Source of the DNA: a bacterium
GTDB lineage: Bacteria > Armatimonadota > JACIXR01
Assembly: GCA_014360465.1 (NCBI GenBank)
Contig: JACIXQ010000011.1
Span: 1-43,869, forward strand
Length of the DNA: 43,869 nt
Reading direction: 5' to 3'
Both the position numbers and the translations under genes were made by a program. This document shows, one piece after another, positions 32,806 to 42,069 of this stretch (position 1 is the first letter of the stretch; every line of letters starts with the position of its first letter). A model generated the notes under the pieces. That model was not told the origin of the DNA. It saw only the letters and a program-made list of their open reading frames with translations, and did not search any database.

Positions 32806-35800
32806 TTTTTCACCTCACTTACTTCTATCAAAGCGGTTCCAAAGGGAGGTAAATCAAGGTAGAGATTAATCTCACCTCCCTGCCTTTGCCATTCTACCCC
32901 TTTGACCTCGTATTCCGCATTGGACTCAAGACCTATTTCATCAAGCTTGAATGAAATGTGTTTTCTTGCAGGCTTATCCTGAAGGTTGAATACATTTATT
33001 ACAGCTCCCCTATTCTTTAAACTATGTATATGCACTGTCTCATCAAGTCCATAAAACCTGCCAATCGTATAAAAAGGCTTGAGCCTTTTGTATTCCTTCA
33101 TCGCTAATTTGTGAGCTTGCCAGATTCTCTCGTTAGGGTGTTTACCTCCTATTCCCAAATGTCGACAAGTTGAGGCATACCACCAGAACTCGAGACAATG
33201 TTCGTTGTCCTTCCTGAGATCTATGTGAATATAAAGAGGCAAAGAATAAGCAAGATTGTAGTAATAAAGGCTTATCGCCCTGCCACTCAAAAGATCTTCT
33301 AAAGGAGACCACATATACTCAAATGCCCACACCTCATCAAAGGAGCCGGGTAACCCGTGCAAGTAGTAAGTCGGTGCATACCTTTCAGGAACTCCGGCGA
33401 TTATAGGGTCGTGAAGTTCTATTAAAACATCTGGGAATTTGCTGTGAATTAGTTGGGCTAATTTCAATATAGCCCTGCAATGGGCTTCTCTTGTGTAGGG
33501 TATGGGATGCCCGTGTGACTCATCGTAGCAATCTCCCGTGAAAGCCGAGCCATCAAACATAAAGAACACTACGCCAGCCTGGGCAAGTCTTATCAATCTC
33601 TCCGCTTTCGTCCTTATGTAAAGCTCTGAACCTCCACAAAGGGCAGGCAGAACATTTCCCTGCGCATCCTTTCTTCGGCATTCAACGGGATAGGCGTTTA
33701 TATCAGACCAACCCGCAAGAGGAGTGTGAAGGGCAACGGATAGCCCGTACTTTTCCTTCATCAATTTGACGAATTCTTCTACTTTCAACAATCTATCCTC
33801 AGCCCAGATAGAAGATGCGAATGAGGTATCCCAACCGGGGTCAAGGTAAAGGGCTTCACAACCGATTTCCTTTGCCTTTTCCGCTTCCTCCAATATTTGT
33901 GGCAGTGAATAGTATTTTTTGCGATTTTCAGGTGTATCAGGGTTCCACCAAAGAGGGTTATCGTAAAGCTCGTTCCAATGGATGGGTGGATTATAGTTCT
34001 TCGGGATTATATGTCCATTCTCCTCCATAAATTCCCTGAAAGCATAATATCCCTCCTGCCATCCTCCTTGGAGGAATACTATTCTGGTAGTACCCAACCA
34101 GAGAGTTTCTCCAGGCTCCAAAGATGTCGCTGCTTCCGGGTCACCATGCCATACACCACCTCCAGCAAAACATAGGTAAAAACCATTTTCTCCTTTGAGA
34201 ATCCTGAGGGTTGAATATTCCATTCCATCGTTATTATGCTTAGCAACCAAAAGGGAATGTTTTCCATCGGTCAAAATCCATCCCTCTGCTCCCAGTTCCT
34301 CGGTGTAAACTTTTTGTGGGAAGCTGGGACAATAGTGCCCTTTCCGCCAGAACAATTCCTCAAAGGGATAATCATCATACTCCCCTACCCTGCCAAGCAA
34401 AGGTCTTCTATAGGGAACCGATACAGCACGCCACCCGCTCCATCCCTCTTCTAAAACACCGTTTTTGATGTTCAGCTTTTTACATAATCCTAAAAAAATA
34501 TTTTCCGTAGGAATCGTCTTATCACCTTTATTCCTTAACCTTATCCTTTCCTCAAAATAGGGTTTATCATCAGGTATGAAGAACTCCTGTAATATCTCAA
34601 CATCTCCCAGCTCGCCCAAAAGATAAAACCTCTCCTTTTCAACTTTGAAATCTTTAAATTTGGGGACATCCTGAATGTCCTTATTCAAAAAATAAATATA
34701 AGGAGAATCAGCAAACAAACGACCGCTTCTTTTATCCAGAAGAAAATAGGGACCGAAACCACCTTTTGTTTTCAGTTTTATTTCGAAATAATCGTTGCCC
34801 AAAATAACCTCTCCATCGCCAACTATATGATAGGCTTTGCCTTCCTTTTTTACATCCTTCATCCTTTGAAGCAAGGCAAGGGCTGAGTAGAAATCACCTA
34901 TCCAATAGAGATACTTTACCTCCTCAAGCCAATCTGCTACAAAACCCTTCTTCTCCAATTGCTCAATCTCCTTCAAAACATCGCATGCTTTACCATCCTC
35001 AACGCATAGGGAAATTTCCCCCTTCCAGAGGCTACGACCATTGAAAGGAATATCACAAATTATCTTGTATTCACCATCTTTAAATCTCTCATCTATTGTA
35101 AAATACCTCTCAACCTTGCTCCTCGTTGGTGATAAATCTATTTTTTCCTGATATAATTCCTCACCCGAGGGGGAGAGAAGCTTAATCTCAAAGGGGATAA
35201 TTCCCAGTGGTGAAATTTCTATCAGCAAAGAAGCTATATCGCCCTTCTTGTAAGCAATCCTGTCCACCTGCAATCTTATTGGAGGTCGGAAGAACAAATT
35301 AGTCAAGTAGAAATGGATTCTCTCCTGTGCCGTGATTCGCAACTTTCCCTGTTTTATAGGGATAGCTTGTTTGATATCCTTTTTAAGCAACTTGCCTTCT
35401 TCGTTGGTAAGCTCCAGGAGCGCTTTATCTGGAAGATTTCTGATTTTTAGATGATACCAATTAGACTCAGGTATTGACAGCTCAAAATCCCAGGCATCTT
35501 TAGCTCCTTCCTCCGTAGGTGTATAAGATATTATAAGTTTAGTTGAAGAAACATATACATCCATTTTAATCTCCCAATCCCCGTTCTCTATTTGAAAATC
35601 CGTTTCAAGGAAATCTCCCGGGAAAAATAGACATTGAAAAGCTTCTTCAAAGTTAAGACATATCCCCTTGGACCTCATCTCTAAAGTGGACAACTTACGA
35701 TAGAGAGATAAAGATTCTTCTCTCTTACCAACGGGAGGAATTTCTATTTTAGGGGCATCAATTAGAAATATAGCATCGTAAGCAACCCAAGAGCCTGAAC

Positions 35801-36347
35801 GAAGGGATATGGCTATCTCGTTATCGCCGATTCTGAGTTTCTCTTTTTCAAGTGGAATAGCGATGAATTGTTCCTCCCCTTTGTCGCCATAGAAAGCCCT
35901 ACCCATCCCAGGGGCTACTTTTATAGTTTGAACCAGCTCATCGTTGAGGAAGACATCCATTAAGGGTGCGAAACTCTCGTGAACATCGTAAAGGGCTATA
36001 AAAATGAGCGGTATCCCGCTTGGTTCCTCATCCATCCGAAACCTTATTTTGAACTTATGCAACGGCTCTCCACCCCAGAATGTATCTTTTTCATTTGGAT
36101 GGATGAACGGGAATTCGGATTCCTTGCTCTTTCCCACAACGAAGATAGGGTCCTGGGGAAATCTATTCTTGAATTGCTTTGCATCTGAAGGTGCCAACGC
36201 GAATTCATTGGGAGAATAATCCAATTCACCTATTTTGAAGATAACACGCCAATTCTGAGGGAATATATTTTCCATTGTGCTCGCCTCCTTTTGTAAAAAT
36301 GGAAAGATAAGGAAAATCAAAAACCAAATGTCAATTTTCAGCCTCAT
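32802..36347 (-). CDS. Large multi-domain GH36-like glycosidase with RG-lyase-type N-terminal domain
   Basis: The 1181-residue product contains, in order: a possible signal peptide (DIWFLIFLIFPFLQ, about 7-20); a beta-sandwich (about 95-200) with MDVFLNDELVQTIKVAPGMG, like domain III of rhamnogalacturonan lyases; further beta-rich regions; a Glu/Lys helical linker (about 455-500); a super-sandwich domain; a TIM barrel starting near EALYLDPGWDTS; and a C-terminal beta domain. VVFFMFDGSAF (Asp932) matches the GH36/GH31-type nucleophile strand, suggesting an alpha-galactosidase-like activity. The start is unclear: M1 gives a signal peptide but no Shine-Dalgarno, while Met25 at 36275 has a perfect AAAAGGAGG nine bases upstream but no signal. 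Confidence 0.65.
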   Translation of the reverse strand: MRLKIDIWFLIFLIFPFLQKEASTMENIFPQNWRVIFKIGELDYSPNEFALAPSDAKQFKNRFPQDPIFVVGKSKESEFPFIHPNEKDTFWGGEPLHKFKIRFRMDEEPSGIPLIFIALYDVHESFAPLMDVFLNDELVQTIKVAPGMGRAFYGDKGEEQFIAIPLEKEKLRIGDNEIAISLRSGSWVAYDAIFLIDAPKIEIPPVGKREESLSLYRKLSTLEMRSKGICLNFEEAFQCLFFPGDFLETDFQIENGDWEIKMDVYVSSTKLIISYTPTEEGAKDAWDFELSIPESNWYHLKIRNLPDKALLELTNEEGKLLKKDIKQAIPIKQGKLRITAQERIHFYLTNLFFRPPIRLQVDRIAYKKGDIASLLIEISPLGIIPFEIKLLSPSGEELYQEKIDLSPTRSKVERYFTIDERFKDGEYKIICDIPFNGRSLWKGEISLCVEDGKACDVLKEIEQLEKKGFVADWLEEVKYLYWIGDFYSALALLQRMKDVKKEGKAYHIVGDGEVILGNDYFEIKLKTKGGFGPYFLLDKRSGRLFADSPYIYFLNKDIQDVPKFKDFKVEKERFYLLGELGDVEILQEFFIPDDKPYFEERIRLRNKGDKTIPTENIFLGLCKKLNIKNGVLEEGWSGWRAVSVPYRRPLLGRVGEYDDYPFEELFWRKGHYCPSFPQKVYTEELGAEGWILTDGKHSLLVAKHNNDGMEYSTLRILKGENGFYLCFAGGGVWHGDPEAATSLEPGETLWLGTTRIVFLQGGWQEGYYAFREFMEENGHIIPKNYNPPIHWNELYDNPLWWNPDTPENRKKYYSLPQILEEAEKAKEIGCEALYLDPGWDTSFASSIWAEDRLLKVEEFVKLMKEKYGLSVALHTPLAGWSDINAYPVECRRKDAQGNVLPALCGGSELYIRTKAERLIRLAQAGVVFFMFDGSAFTGDCYDESHGHPIPYTREAHCRAILKLAQLIHSKFPDVLIELHDPIIAGVPERYAPTYYLHGLPGSFDEVWAFEYMWSPLEDLLSGRAISLYYYNLAYSLPLYIHIDLRKDNEHCLEFWWYASTCRHLGIGGKHPNERIWQAHKLAMKEYKRLKPFYTIGRFYGLDETVHIHSLKNRGAVINVFNLQDKPARKHISFKLDEIGLESNAEYEVKGVEWQRQGGEINLYLDLPPFGTALIEVSEVKK

Positions 36348-37554
36348 CCCTAACCGACCTTTTGAGATTGTGCTCTATCAATATGTTTCCCTGGAGGCTG
36401 TCCGGCTTTTCAATATCGGTAAAAGATGAGGGGAAAATATTATTTGTTATGATTGCAGAACCTATTTCTTTTTCCAATTTAATCGCTGGGGCATTCTCGT
36501 CAAAATCACAAGAATTTACTATCAAGTCGCCGATTTTTTCTGCTGAAAGCGAGAAGATATTGGGACGAGCAAAAGCACTTCTGAAGGAAGAACCTTGTAT
36601 GTTAAGTACTTTTCCACGCTTCACCACGACGCACGGTTCACCATTTGATTGCATATAGACTCCCTGCACCCTTACATCAGCGGACCTATCATCTATATAA
36701 ATTGAACAATGGTGATTCCAAAGGTCACCTCCTATTATGTTGAGTTTGACGGGGCTTTTTATAACATACCCTCGGCTACAATAGTCGGTCGCGCAATTGA
36801 CTAATGTCCCATATGTTGCTCCTCCTCCCTCCCCCTCGTCCATCTCAAAAAGATAGGCTATGTTAGTATGAAACACGAAACAGTTTGAAAGATGGATTTC
36901 GTCGTTTCTCCCCAATTTTATTCCCACACCTTGGCTCAACGAAGTCGGGCTGGCAGGACTCCAGATGTGGATGAGCTCAAGAGTGGCGACATCGTATGTT
37001 CTGGTGATATAAACAGCTATATTGTGGCATTGAGCGATAAAAACATTGCGAATCTTCAACCTACCTATGTTATTTTTACCATCGGCAATTATCCCATCAT
37101 AACAACCGTGAATTTTTATATCGGAAATATTTATTCCAACTCCAGAAAGCAAAATTGTGGGAGCAAATTTCTGGGGAACGCTCGGTTTATGCTCGTATTG
37201 GAAACAAAGCCCGCTTACCGATGCTCCATCTAATAAGTGTAGCCCTGGTCCTTCCAGGTGGTCTATTATGAGAGTGGGTAGAACATCCATATCGGCGTTC
37301 CAAGCGCCCTTGGGATTACCGAGAAGGCATTTGCCTTTTACCTCTATGGTTTCCTTCACCCGGTACTTCCCGGGAGGAAAATATATTATCCCATTTTCCT
37401 CAGCAGACATCACAGCCTTCTTTATCGCCTCGGTATCATCAGCTACACCATCTCCCTTAGCACCGAAATCCTTTACAGAAACTATACCTCCTGTTGCAAA
37501 AACATACAGTGGCAGGAGCAAAACAAAGAGAAGCAATACCAAATGGGGTCTCAT
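36331..37554 (-). CDS. Secreted pectate-lyase-3-type beta-helix protein
   Basis: The 407-residue product has a signal peptide (LVLLLFVLLLPLYVFA) and begins its mature part with VSVKDFGAKGDGVADDTEAI, the diagnostic N-cap of the pectate lyase 3 (right-handed parallel beta-helix) family. IIYFPPGKYRV follows, and then repeated strand-turn units with many Asn/Ile/Val (NISDIKIHG, RLKIRNVFIAQ, IHLSNCFVFH). Relatives act on pectin-like chains, though some are only binding. ATG 37554 follows AAAGGAGAGG by about 8 bases. Its end overlaps the first possible start of the GH36-like gene by 17 bases, so the three genes form one cassette. Confidence 0.8.
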   Translation of the reverse strand: MRPHLVLLLFVLLLPLYVFATGGIVSVKDFGAKGDGVADDTEAIKKAVMSAEENGIIYFPPGKYRVKETIEVKGKCLLGNPKGAWNADMDVLPTLIIDHLEGPGLHLLDGASVSGLCFQYEHKPSVPQKFAPTILLSGVGINISDIKIHGCYDGIIADGKNNIGRLKIRNVFIAQCHNIAVYITRTYDVATLELIHIWSPASPTSLSQGVGIKLGRNDEIHLSNCFVFHTNIAYLFEMDEGEGGGATYGTLVNCATDYCSRGYVIKSPVKLNIIGGDLWNHHCSIYIDDRSADVRVQGVYMQSNGEPCVVVKRGKVLNIQGSSFRSAFARPNIFSLSAEKIGDLIVNSCDFDENAPAIKLEKEIGSAIITNNIFPSSFTDIEKPDSLQGNILIEHNLKRSVRDEAEN

Positions 37555-37695
37555 AAATTTTCCTCTCCTTTCGGAGATATGTTAACAAATGTGTTTGATT
37601 TTGAAAAGAAAAGTGTAGAATTCCATAACACATTGGAGTCTGCCGAACGACCGCGCTTTTAGGGAGATTGAAAACTCCTTTTGAAGTCAAAAAAT

Positions 37696-38979
37696 TCAAA
37701 TGTCTTTCCGAAACTTTTCAGATACCAACTTCCTTATATCTGGCAAGGCACCCAGAAGATAAAATGAACCCGTGATGACTATTATATCCTCCTTATTCGC
37801 CATCTGTATGGCTTTCCTTACCGCTTCCCTATTATCTTCTATTTTTATCACATTTTGGTTAAAGTTTTTTGCAATCAAATAGAGCATCTCCAGGGGTGAA
37901 GAACGCTCAGAGGGAGGGGGTGTAACGATGACACAGTCGGCAAACGGAACTATTTCCCTGAAAGATTCCTCGACCGGTTTATCCTTCAACATCCCGATAA
38001 CAAGGATAAGCCTTTTGTTGGGGAAATATTCCTCAATGCTTCGCCGCAGCACCTTCATAGCGGGAGGATTATGCGCTCCGTCTATTACCACATAGGGATT
38101 GCGCCGGATTATCTCAAATCTCCCCTTTATTCGTGTTTTTCTAATTCCTTCTTTAATAGCCTTTTCTGAACAACCGAGAAAGAGCCCAGCAGATGCCGCC
38201 AGAGCGATATTCCTAAGCTGATGCTCCCCCTTCAAACTGGTCTTAATTCCTTCAACTTTCCCCCAGGGAGACTTTACGCTTAACTTATCGTTGCTCTCAA
38301 TTGAAATAACCTCACCAAGAGGATAGATCTGCGTTCCCCTAATACGGCACTCTTCTTTTAAAACACTCAAAGCTTCCCCCTCTGCCGATGTCAACACAGG
38401 TACACCCTGCTTTATTATCCCCGCCTTCTCCTTCGCTATCTCCTTAATAGTGGTTCCCAAAATGTCAGTATGGTCTATCCCCACATCGGTTATGATTGCG
38501 ATTTCGGGAACTATTACATTGGTTGCATCAAGTCTTCCACCTAATCCAACTTCTATAACGGCTATCTCGCATCCTTGCCGAGCGAACCAGGTGAATGCGA
38601 GCGCCGTATGAAACTCAAATTGGGTTGGATGGAAATCCCTAAAACCCTCTATTTTCTCCCTTATTTCCCTTACAAGTTGAGCGAACTCCATTTTCCCAAT
38701 CATCCTGCCATCTATTCTAAACCTCTCCCTCACATCGTAAATATGTGGCGATGTGAAAAGTCCTGTACAAAAACCTTGCTGTGTAAGGATGGAGGCAACA
38801 AGATGTGCCGTTGAACCCTTGCCCACAGTCCCACCGATATGAACAGTTTTAAAATTTTTTTCCGGATTACCAAGTATCTCCAGAAGTTTCCTTATATTTT
38901 CAAGACCCATCCTTATCCCAAAACGAGATAATCTTTCAAGATATTCGAGTGCATCCTTAAAGACGAATTTTCTTGGCAT
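37696..38979 (-). CDS. folC: Folylpolyglutamate synthase/dihydrofolate synthase
   Basis: FolC adds glutamate to dihydropteroate and to folates, using ATP. The 427-residue product is a Mur-ligase-type enzyme. The P-loop region reads HIGGTVGKGSTAH (47-59); most FolC have GTNGKGS, so Asn is replaced by Val. TSPHIYDVRERFRIDG near 76, IEVGLGGRLDATNV near 141 and DVGIDHTDILG near 165 are standard, as is IDGAHNPPAMKVL near 304, which starts the C-terminal domain. ATG 38979 has no clear Shine-Dalgarno; it lies 22 bases after the phosphoesterase gene. It ends the cimA operon. Confidence 0.94.
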   Translation of the reverse strand: MPRKFVFKDALEYLERLSRFGIRMGLENIRKLLEILGNPEKNFKTVHIGGTVGKGSTAHLVASILTQQGFCTGLFTSPHIYDVRERFRIDGRMIGKMEFAQLVREIREKIEGFRDFHPTQFEFHTALAFTWFARQGCEIAVIEVGLGGRLDATNVIVPEIAIITDVGIDHTDILGTTIKEIAKEKAGIIKQGVPVLTSAEGEALSVLKEECRIRGTQIYPLGEVISIESNDKLSVKSPWGKVEGIKTSLKGEHQLRNIALAASAGLFLGCSEKAIKEGIRKTRIKGRFEIIRRNPYVVIDGAHNPPAMKVLRRSIEEYFPNKRLILVIGMLKDKPVEESFREIVPFADCVIVTPPPSERSSPLEMLYLIAKNFNQNVIKIEDNREAVRKAIQMANKEDIIVITGSFYLLGALPDIRKLVSEKFRKDI

Positions 38980-39001
38980 TTTTTAATTTGGGTAAGCGAT
39001 T

Positions 39002-40153
39002 TTAATGGGAAATTCCCTTCTTTTTCAAGATTTCAAAAAGATGCCTATCTTCCAGTTTGGGCAATTTAACAGTTATGGGACTTTTCTTTACTCTTGGTTT
39101 TATCTCTATTTTTTCCAATAGCGAACCATCCAATCTATATGCTCTCAAAACGAGTTCATTTTCGTCGACATCACAAATTATGTAGTTATAAACTTTCTCA
39201 GCCTTGACCGTATACCTATCGGGTTTGGAAATGGGGTAGAGGGGCGCCCCACCTCCGCCAGCAACGATGTAATTTATTCCGTTAACATAGAAGTGCTGAT
39301 AATTATGGTCGTGTCCAAGGAAAACGACGCTCACTTTGTATTTTTCCAAAATTGGGACTATAATCTCCCTTACTTTTTGGGCATAGCTTTTTCTATCCTC
39401 AATAAGGGTAAACGGCGGGTGATGGAAGAAGACAATTATATAGGGATAGTTTTTATGCAATTCCAGATCTTCCCTTAACCATTTCAACTGGGAAGGAGAG
39501 TTGAGATATTCCTCGTTGCTATCAAGGGCTATGATGTGACAAACTCCCCAGTTGAAGGAATAATAGCGCTCAGCTCCTGGTAGAGAAAAGAAGCGAAAAT
39601 ATAAGGGCGAATTTTTCTCGTGGTTCCCAAGCACTGGGTAAATAGGGGCAGTTTGTAAAAGTTCCTGAGAAATTTTGAAGAAATTCTCCCACTGCTGGAG
39701 TTGGTTTCCATCAGCGACAAGGTCACCTGTATGGATAACGAAAGCTGGCTTATATCTTTTAACAGACCTGACGATCTCCCTATGAATTTCGTCCTGTGTT
39801 CGGGTATCGCCATAAACCGCGAATCTAAAGGGCTTACCACCCAAAGGAGCTGTTCGGAAAGTGAAAGGTCCAGCAGTGTAGTTGTTGCCCTCAACTCGGT
39901 AAGTGTAGAGCCTATCTGGTTTAAGACCGGTAATTCTTACCTTTTGATATGTTCCCTCTTTAGATTGCAAAGAAAAATGCTCCTTTCCATCGGTGCAAAA
40001 TACTTTCCCGGCGTCTTTCTCATCTGTCCACCAGGAAATTGTGACAGCATAAGGAGTAATATTTTGCACGATTGGTCCTAACTTTATAGAAGCAGAAAAG
40101 GAAAGGGATATAGAGATAAAAATAGTTTGAAAAAGTAACCATTGTCTTCTCAT
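39002..40153 (-). CDS. Secreted metallophosphoesterase with purple-acid-phosphatase-like N-domain
   Basis: The 383-residue product has a signal peptide (LLFQTIFISISLSFSASI). Residues about 23-100 form a fibronectin-III-like domain (ITPYAVTISWWTDEKDAG, YTYRVEG) as in purple acid phosphatases. The calcineurin-type metal sites follow: VYGDTR near 113, HTGDLVADG near 140, LGNHEK near 174, FFHHPPFT near 243, and LGHDHNYQHFY near 277. It should hydrolyse phosphate esters or diesters in the periplasm. An ATGA overlap of 4 bases links it to ispH, an unexpected neighbour. Confidence 0.88.
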   Translation of the reverse strand: MRRQWLLFQTIFISISLSFSASIKLGPIVQNITPYAVTISWWTDEKDAGKVFCTDGKEHFSLQSKEGTYQKVRITGLKPDRLYTYRVEGNNYTAGPFTFRTAPLGGKPFRFAVYGDTRTQDEIHREIVRSVKRYKPAFVIHTGDLVADGNQLQQWENFFKISQELLQTAPIYPVLGNHEKNSPLYFRFFSLPGAERYYSFNWGVCHIIALDSNEEYLNSPSQLKWLREDLELHKNYPYIIVFFHHPPFTLIEDRKSYAQKVREIIVPILEKYKVSVVFLGHDHNYQHFYVNGINYIVAGGGGAPLYPISKPDRYTVKAEKVYNYIICDVDENELVLRAYRLDGSLLEKIEIKPRVKKSPITVKLPKLEDRHLFEILKKKGISH

Positions 40154-41010
40154 CTTCTAATATACCTCCTCAATATTTCCTTAAGTTTATTTTCTATTTC
40201 CCTTATTTCCCATAAAGGTGTGGAGAGACCCGCCGTTATACCAACGACCTCCCCTTCCTCAAACCATTCCTGCCTTAAATCCTCGGCTCTTTCCACGAGG
40301 TAACTTCTAACCCCTAAACGCTCGCAAGCTTCCTTCAACCTTTTGGTGTTGGCGCTTCTTACACCTCCCACAATAAGCATTATGTCGACCTCCTTAGCCA
40401 GTTCTATGGATACCTTTCTGCGCCTCTCCACCTCAGGGCAGGATGTATCCTCAAATCTCAAATCGCCAACCCTATTCGCAAGCAATTGGGCTATTTTTCT
40501 AAATTTATCTCCACCCTTGGTCGTTTGACACAGTAAACCTACTTTCTCTCCAACAGGTATATTCTCCAGCTCCTCCTCACTTTCTATTACACATCCCGCT
40601 CCCCCTATATACCCGAGAATCCCCCTTACCTCGGGATGTTCCCTATCCCCAAATATAAATACCTTCCTATTCTCCTGAAAAAGCTTCAGAGCTGTTATCT
40701 GGGCTCTTCTCACCCGCGAGCAGGTACAATCTATTATCCTCACCCCTTTACCCTTTGCCTTATTTATAATTTCTGGTGGAGCACCGTGAGCACGAATGAG
40801 CAAAAAAGCATCTGGAGGAATTTCCTCAACACAATTTGCAACCCTCAGACCCTGCATCTTAAGCCTTTGCATTTCCCCTTCGTTATGTATCAAATCACCT
40901 ATCACATATACCTTATCCCCACTTTCAAGTACTTTTTCGGCCATCCGAATAGCCCTCCTTACACCGGGACAAAAACCCAAGCCTTTGGCTTTGAGATAAA
41001 TCTTAGCCAT
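40150..41010 (-). CDS. ispH: 4-hydroxy-3-methylbut-2-enyl diphosphate reductase
   Basis: IspH makes isopentenyl and dimethylallyl diphosphate, the last step of the MEP pathway. The 286-residue product has the iron-sulfur ligands Cys14 (GFCPGVRRA), Cys97 (DCTCSRV) and Cys191 (TSCPEV), substrate residues His42, His75 (RAHGAP), His125 and Glu127 (EHPEVRG), Thr163 (CQTT), Ser219/Asn221 (SANTKRL) and Ser263 (LSTPLWEI). Several normally fixed neighbours differ: DCTCSRV instead of DATCPLV and HNEGEM instead of HNPxVV. The gene is complete, so it is a divergent but probably active IspH. dxs and a prenyl synthase in the window agree. It has no clear Shine-Dalgarno. Confidence 0.92.
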   Translation of the reverse strand: MAKIYLKAKGLGFCPGVRRAIRMAEKVLESGDKVYVIGDLIHNEGEMQRLKMQGLRVANCVEEIPPDAFLLIRAHGAPPEIINKAKGKGVRIIDCTCSRVRRAQITALKLFQENRKVFIFGDREHPEVRGILGYIGGAGCVIESEEELENIPVGEKVGLLCQTTKGGDKFRKIAQLLANRVGDLRFEDTSCPEVERRRKVSIELAKEVDIMLIVGGVRSANTKRLKEACERLGVRSYLVERAEDLRQEWFEEGEVVGITAGLSTPLWEIREIENKLKEILRRYIRR

Positions 41011-41034
41011 TTTTCACGGATAATTTCTCGTTAC

Positions 41035-42069
41035 TTATATCTCTATCCTCAAGCTTTGCCTGACCCATTCCTCCAATTCCCGGCGAAGCGAGCTTTTACC
41101 TCCTAACCTTGCGAGATGGAAGATGGCATCATCGGTATATGATTCACAAAACTCCCGTGTATATTCCTTCGCCCCTATCTCATCAAGAATTTCCCATACC
41201 CTAATTATGTCCTCCTTCTCTTTTTCATTCTTTGCCAATATCTCGGTAAGTTCCTCTCTTCTCGGACTTTTATTCAGAGCAAATACAATGGGGAAGCTCT
41301 TCTTTCCCTTATGGATATCCTCCGCTGGCTTCCCTATTTTCTCAGGTTCTCCCCAAATGCCCAGGTAATCGTCCTTGATCTGGAAAGCGAGCCCAAAGAA
41401 CATCCCAAATTTGCCAGCCCTCTCCACTACCTCGTCTTTCCTATTAGCGAGAATTGCCGCAATCCGACAAGCCCTTTCAAATAAGGTTCCCGTTTTCTTT
41501 CTTACCATATCAAGGTAATCGCTTATAGTTGACTCCTCTCCTTCTTGCATAACGAGGTCAAGATATTGTCCTTCTGTCATCCTGATGATTGCCCAGGTTA
41601 ATTCTTCCAAAACCTTGTTGACAATTTCGGCAGGGAAATTTTGACACAGGGAAATAGCTGATAAATTCACAATAGCCTGCATTGAAGAACCAAGGTTTAC
41701 AGCTTGAGGCACACCCCATATCTTCCAAACAGTAGGACGAAACCTTCTAACCTCGTCCCCATCCTCAACATCGTCGTGAACGAGGGAAAAATTATGGAGG
41801 AATTCAATGGCAGATGCAGCAGGAAGGCATTTTCTTGTACTGCCACCCAGCAATTTATTAATTGCAAGGAGCATCATAGGACGAACCCTCTTACCCCCAA
41901 ATTTTCTTCTTTCCTCTTCTCCCAACCAGTTACCATTCTCATCCATCCAGCCAAGATGGTAACGGATTAAGTTATAAAGGGGCAAATCAAATTGGGAAAG
42001 AAGTTTTTCCATCTCCTCCTCCACCATTTTCAGGGAGGAGGAGAAAAATTTGCTCAATACATCACTCAA
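41035..42069 (-). CDS. Polyprenyl (farnesyl/geranylgeranyl) diphosphate synthase
   Basis: The enzyme condenses isopentenyl diphosphate with allylic primers. The 344-residue product has GGKRVRPMM near 58, the first Asp-rich motif HDDVEDGD (Asp99, Asp100, Asp103), TEGQYLDL near 165, and the second motif QIKDDYLG near 232. A Phe (Phe94) lies five residues before the first motif; in known enzymes a bulky residue there limits the product to about C15-C20. The start is TTG 42069, directly after the cimA stop and six bases after GGAGGG. ispH follows 24 bases on. Confidence 0.93.
   Translation of the reverse strand: MSDVLSKFFSSSLKMVEEEMEKLLSQFDLPLYNLIRYHLGWMDENGNWLGEEERRKFGGKRVRPMMLLAINKLLGGSTRKCLPAASAIEFLHNFSLVHDDVEDGDEVRRFRPTVWKIWGVPQAVNLGSSMQAIVNLSAISLCQNFPAEIVNKVLEELTWAIIRMTEGQYLDLVMQEGEESTISDYLDMVRKKTGTLFERACRIAAILANRKDEVVERAGKFGMFFGLAFQIKDDYLGIWGEPEKIGKPAEDIHKGKKSFPIVFALNKSPRREELTEILAKNEKEKEDIIRVWEILDEIGAKEYTREFCESYTDDAIFHLARLGGKSSLRRELEEWVRQSLRIEI

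Noticed and set aside
37457-37699. An 80-codon minus-strand frame between folC and the beta-helix gene
   Set aside because: It has no ribosome site, runs into the beta-helix signal peptide in another frame, and its composition is unlike neighbouring proteins.
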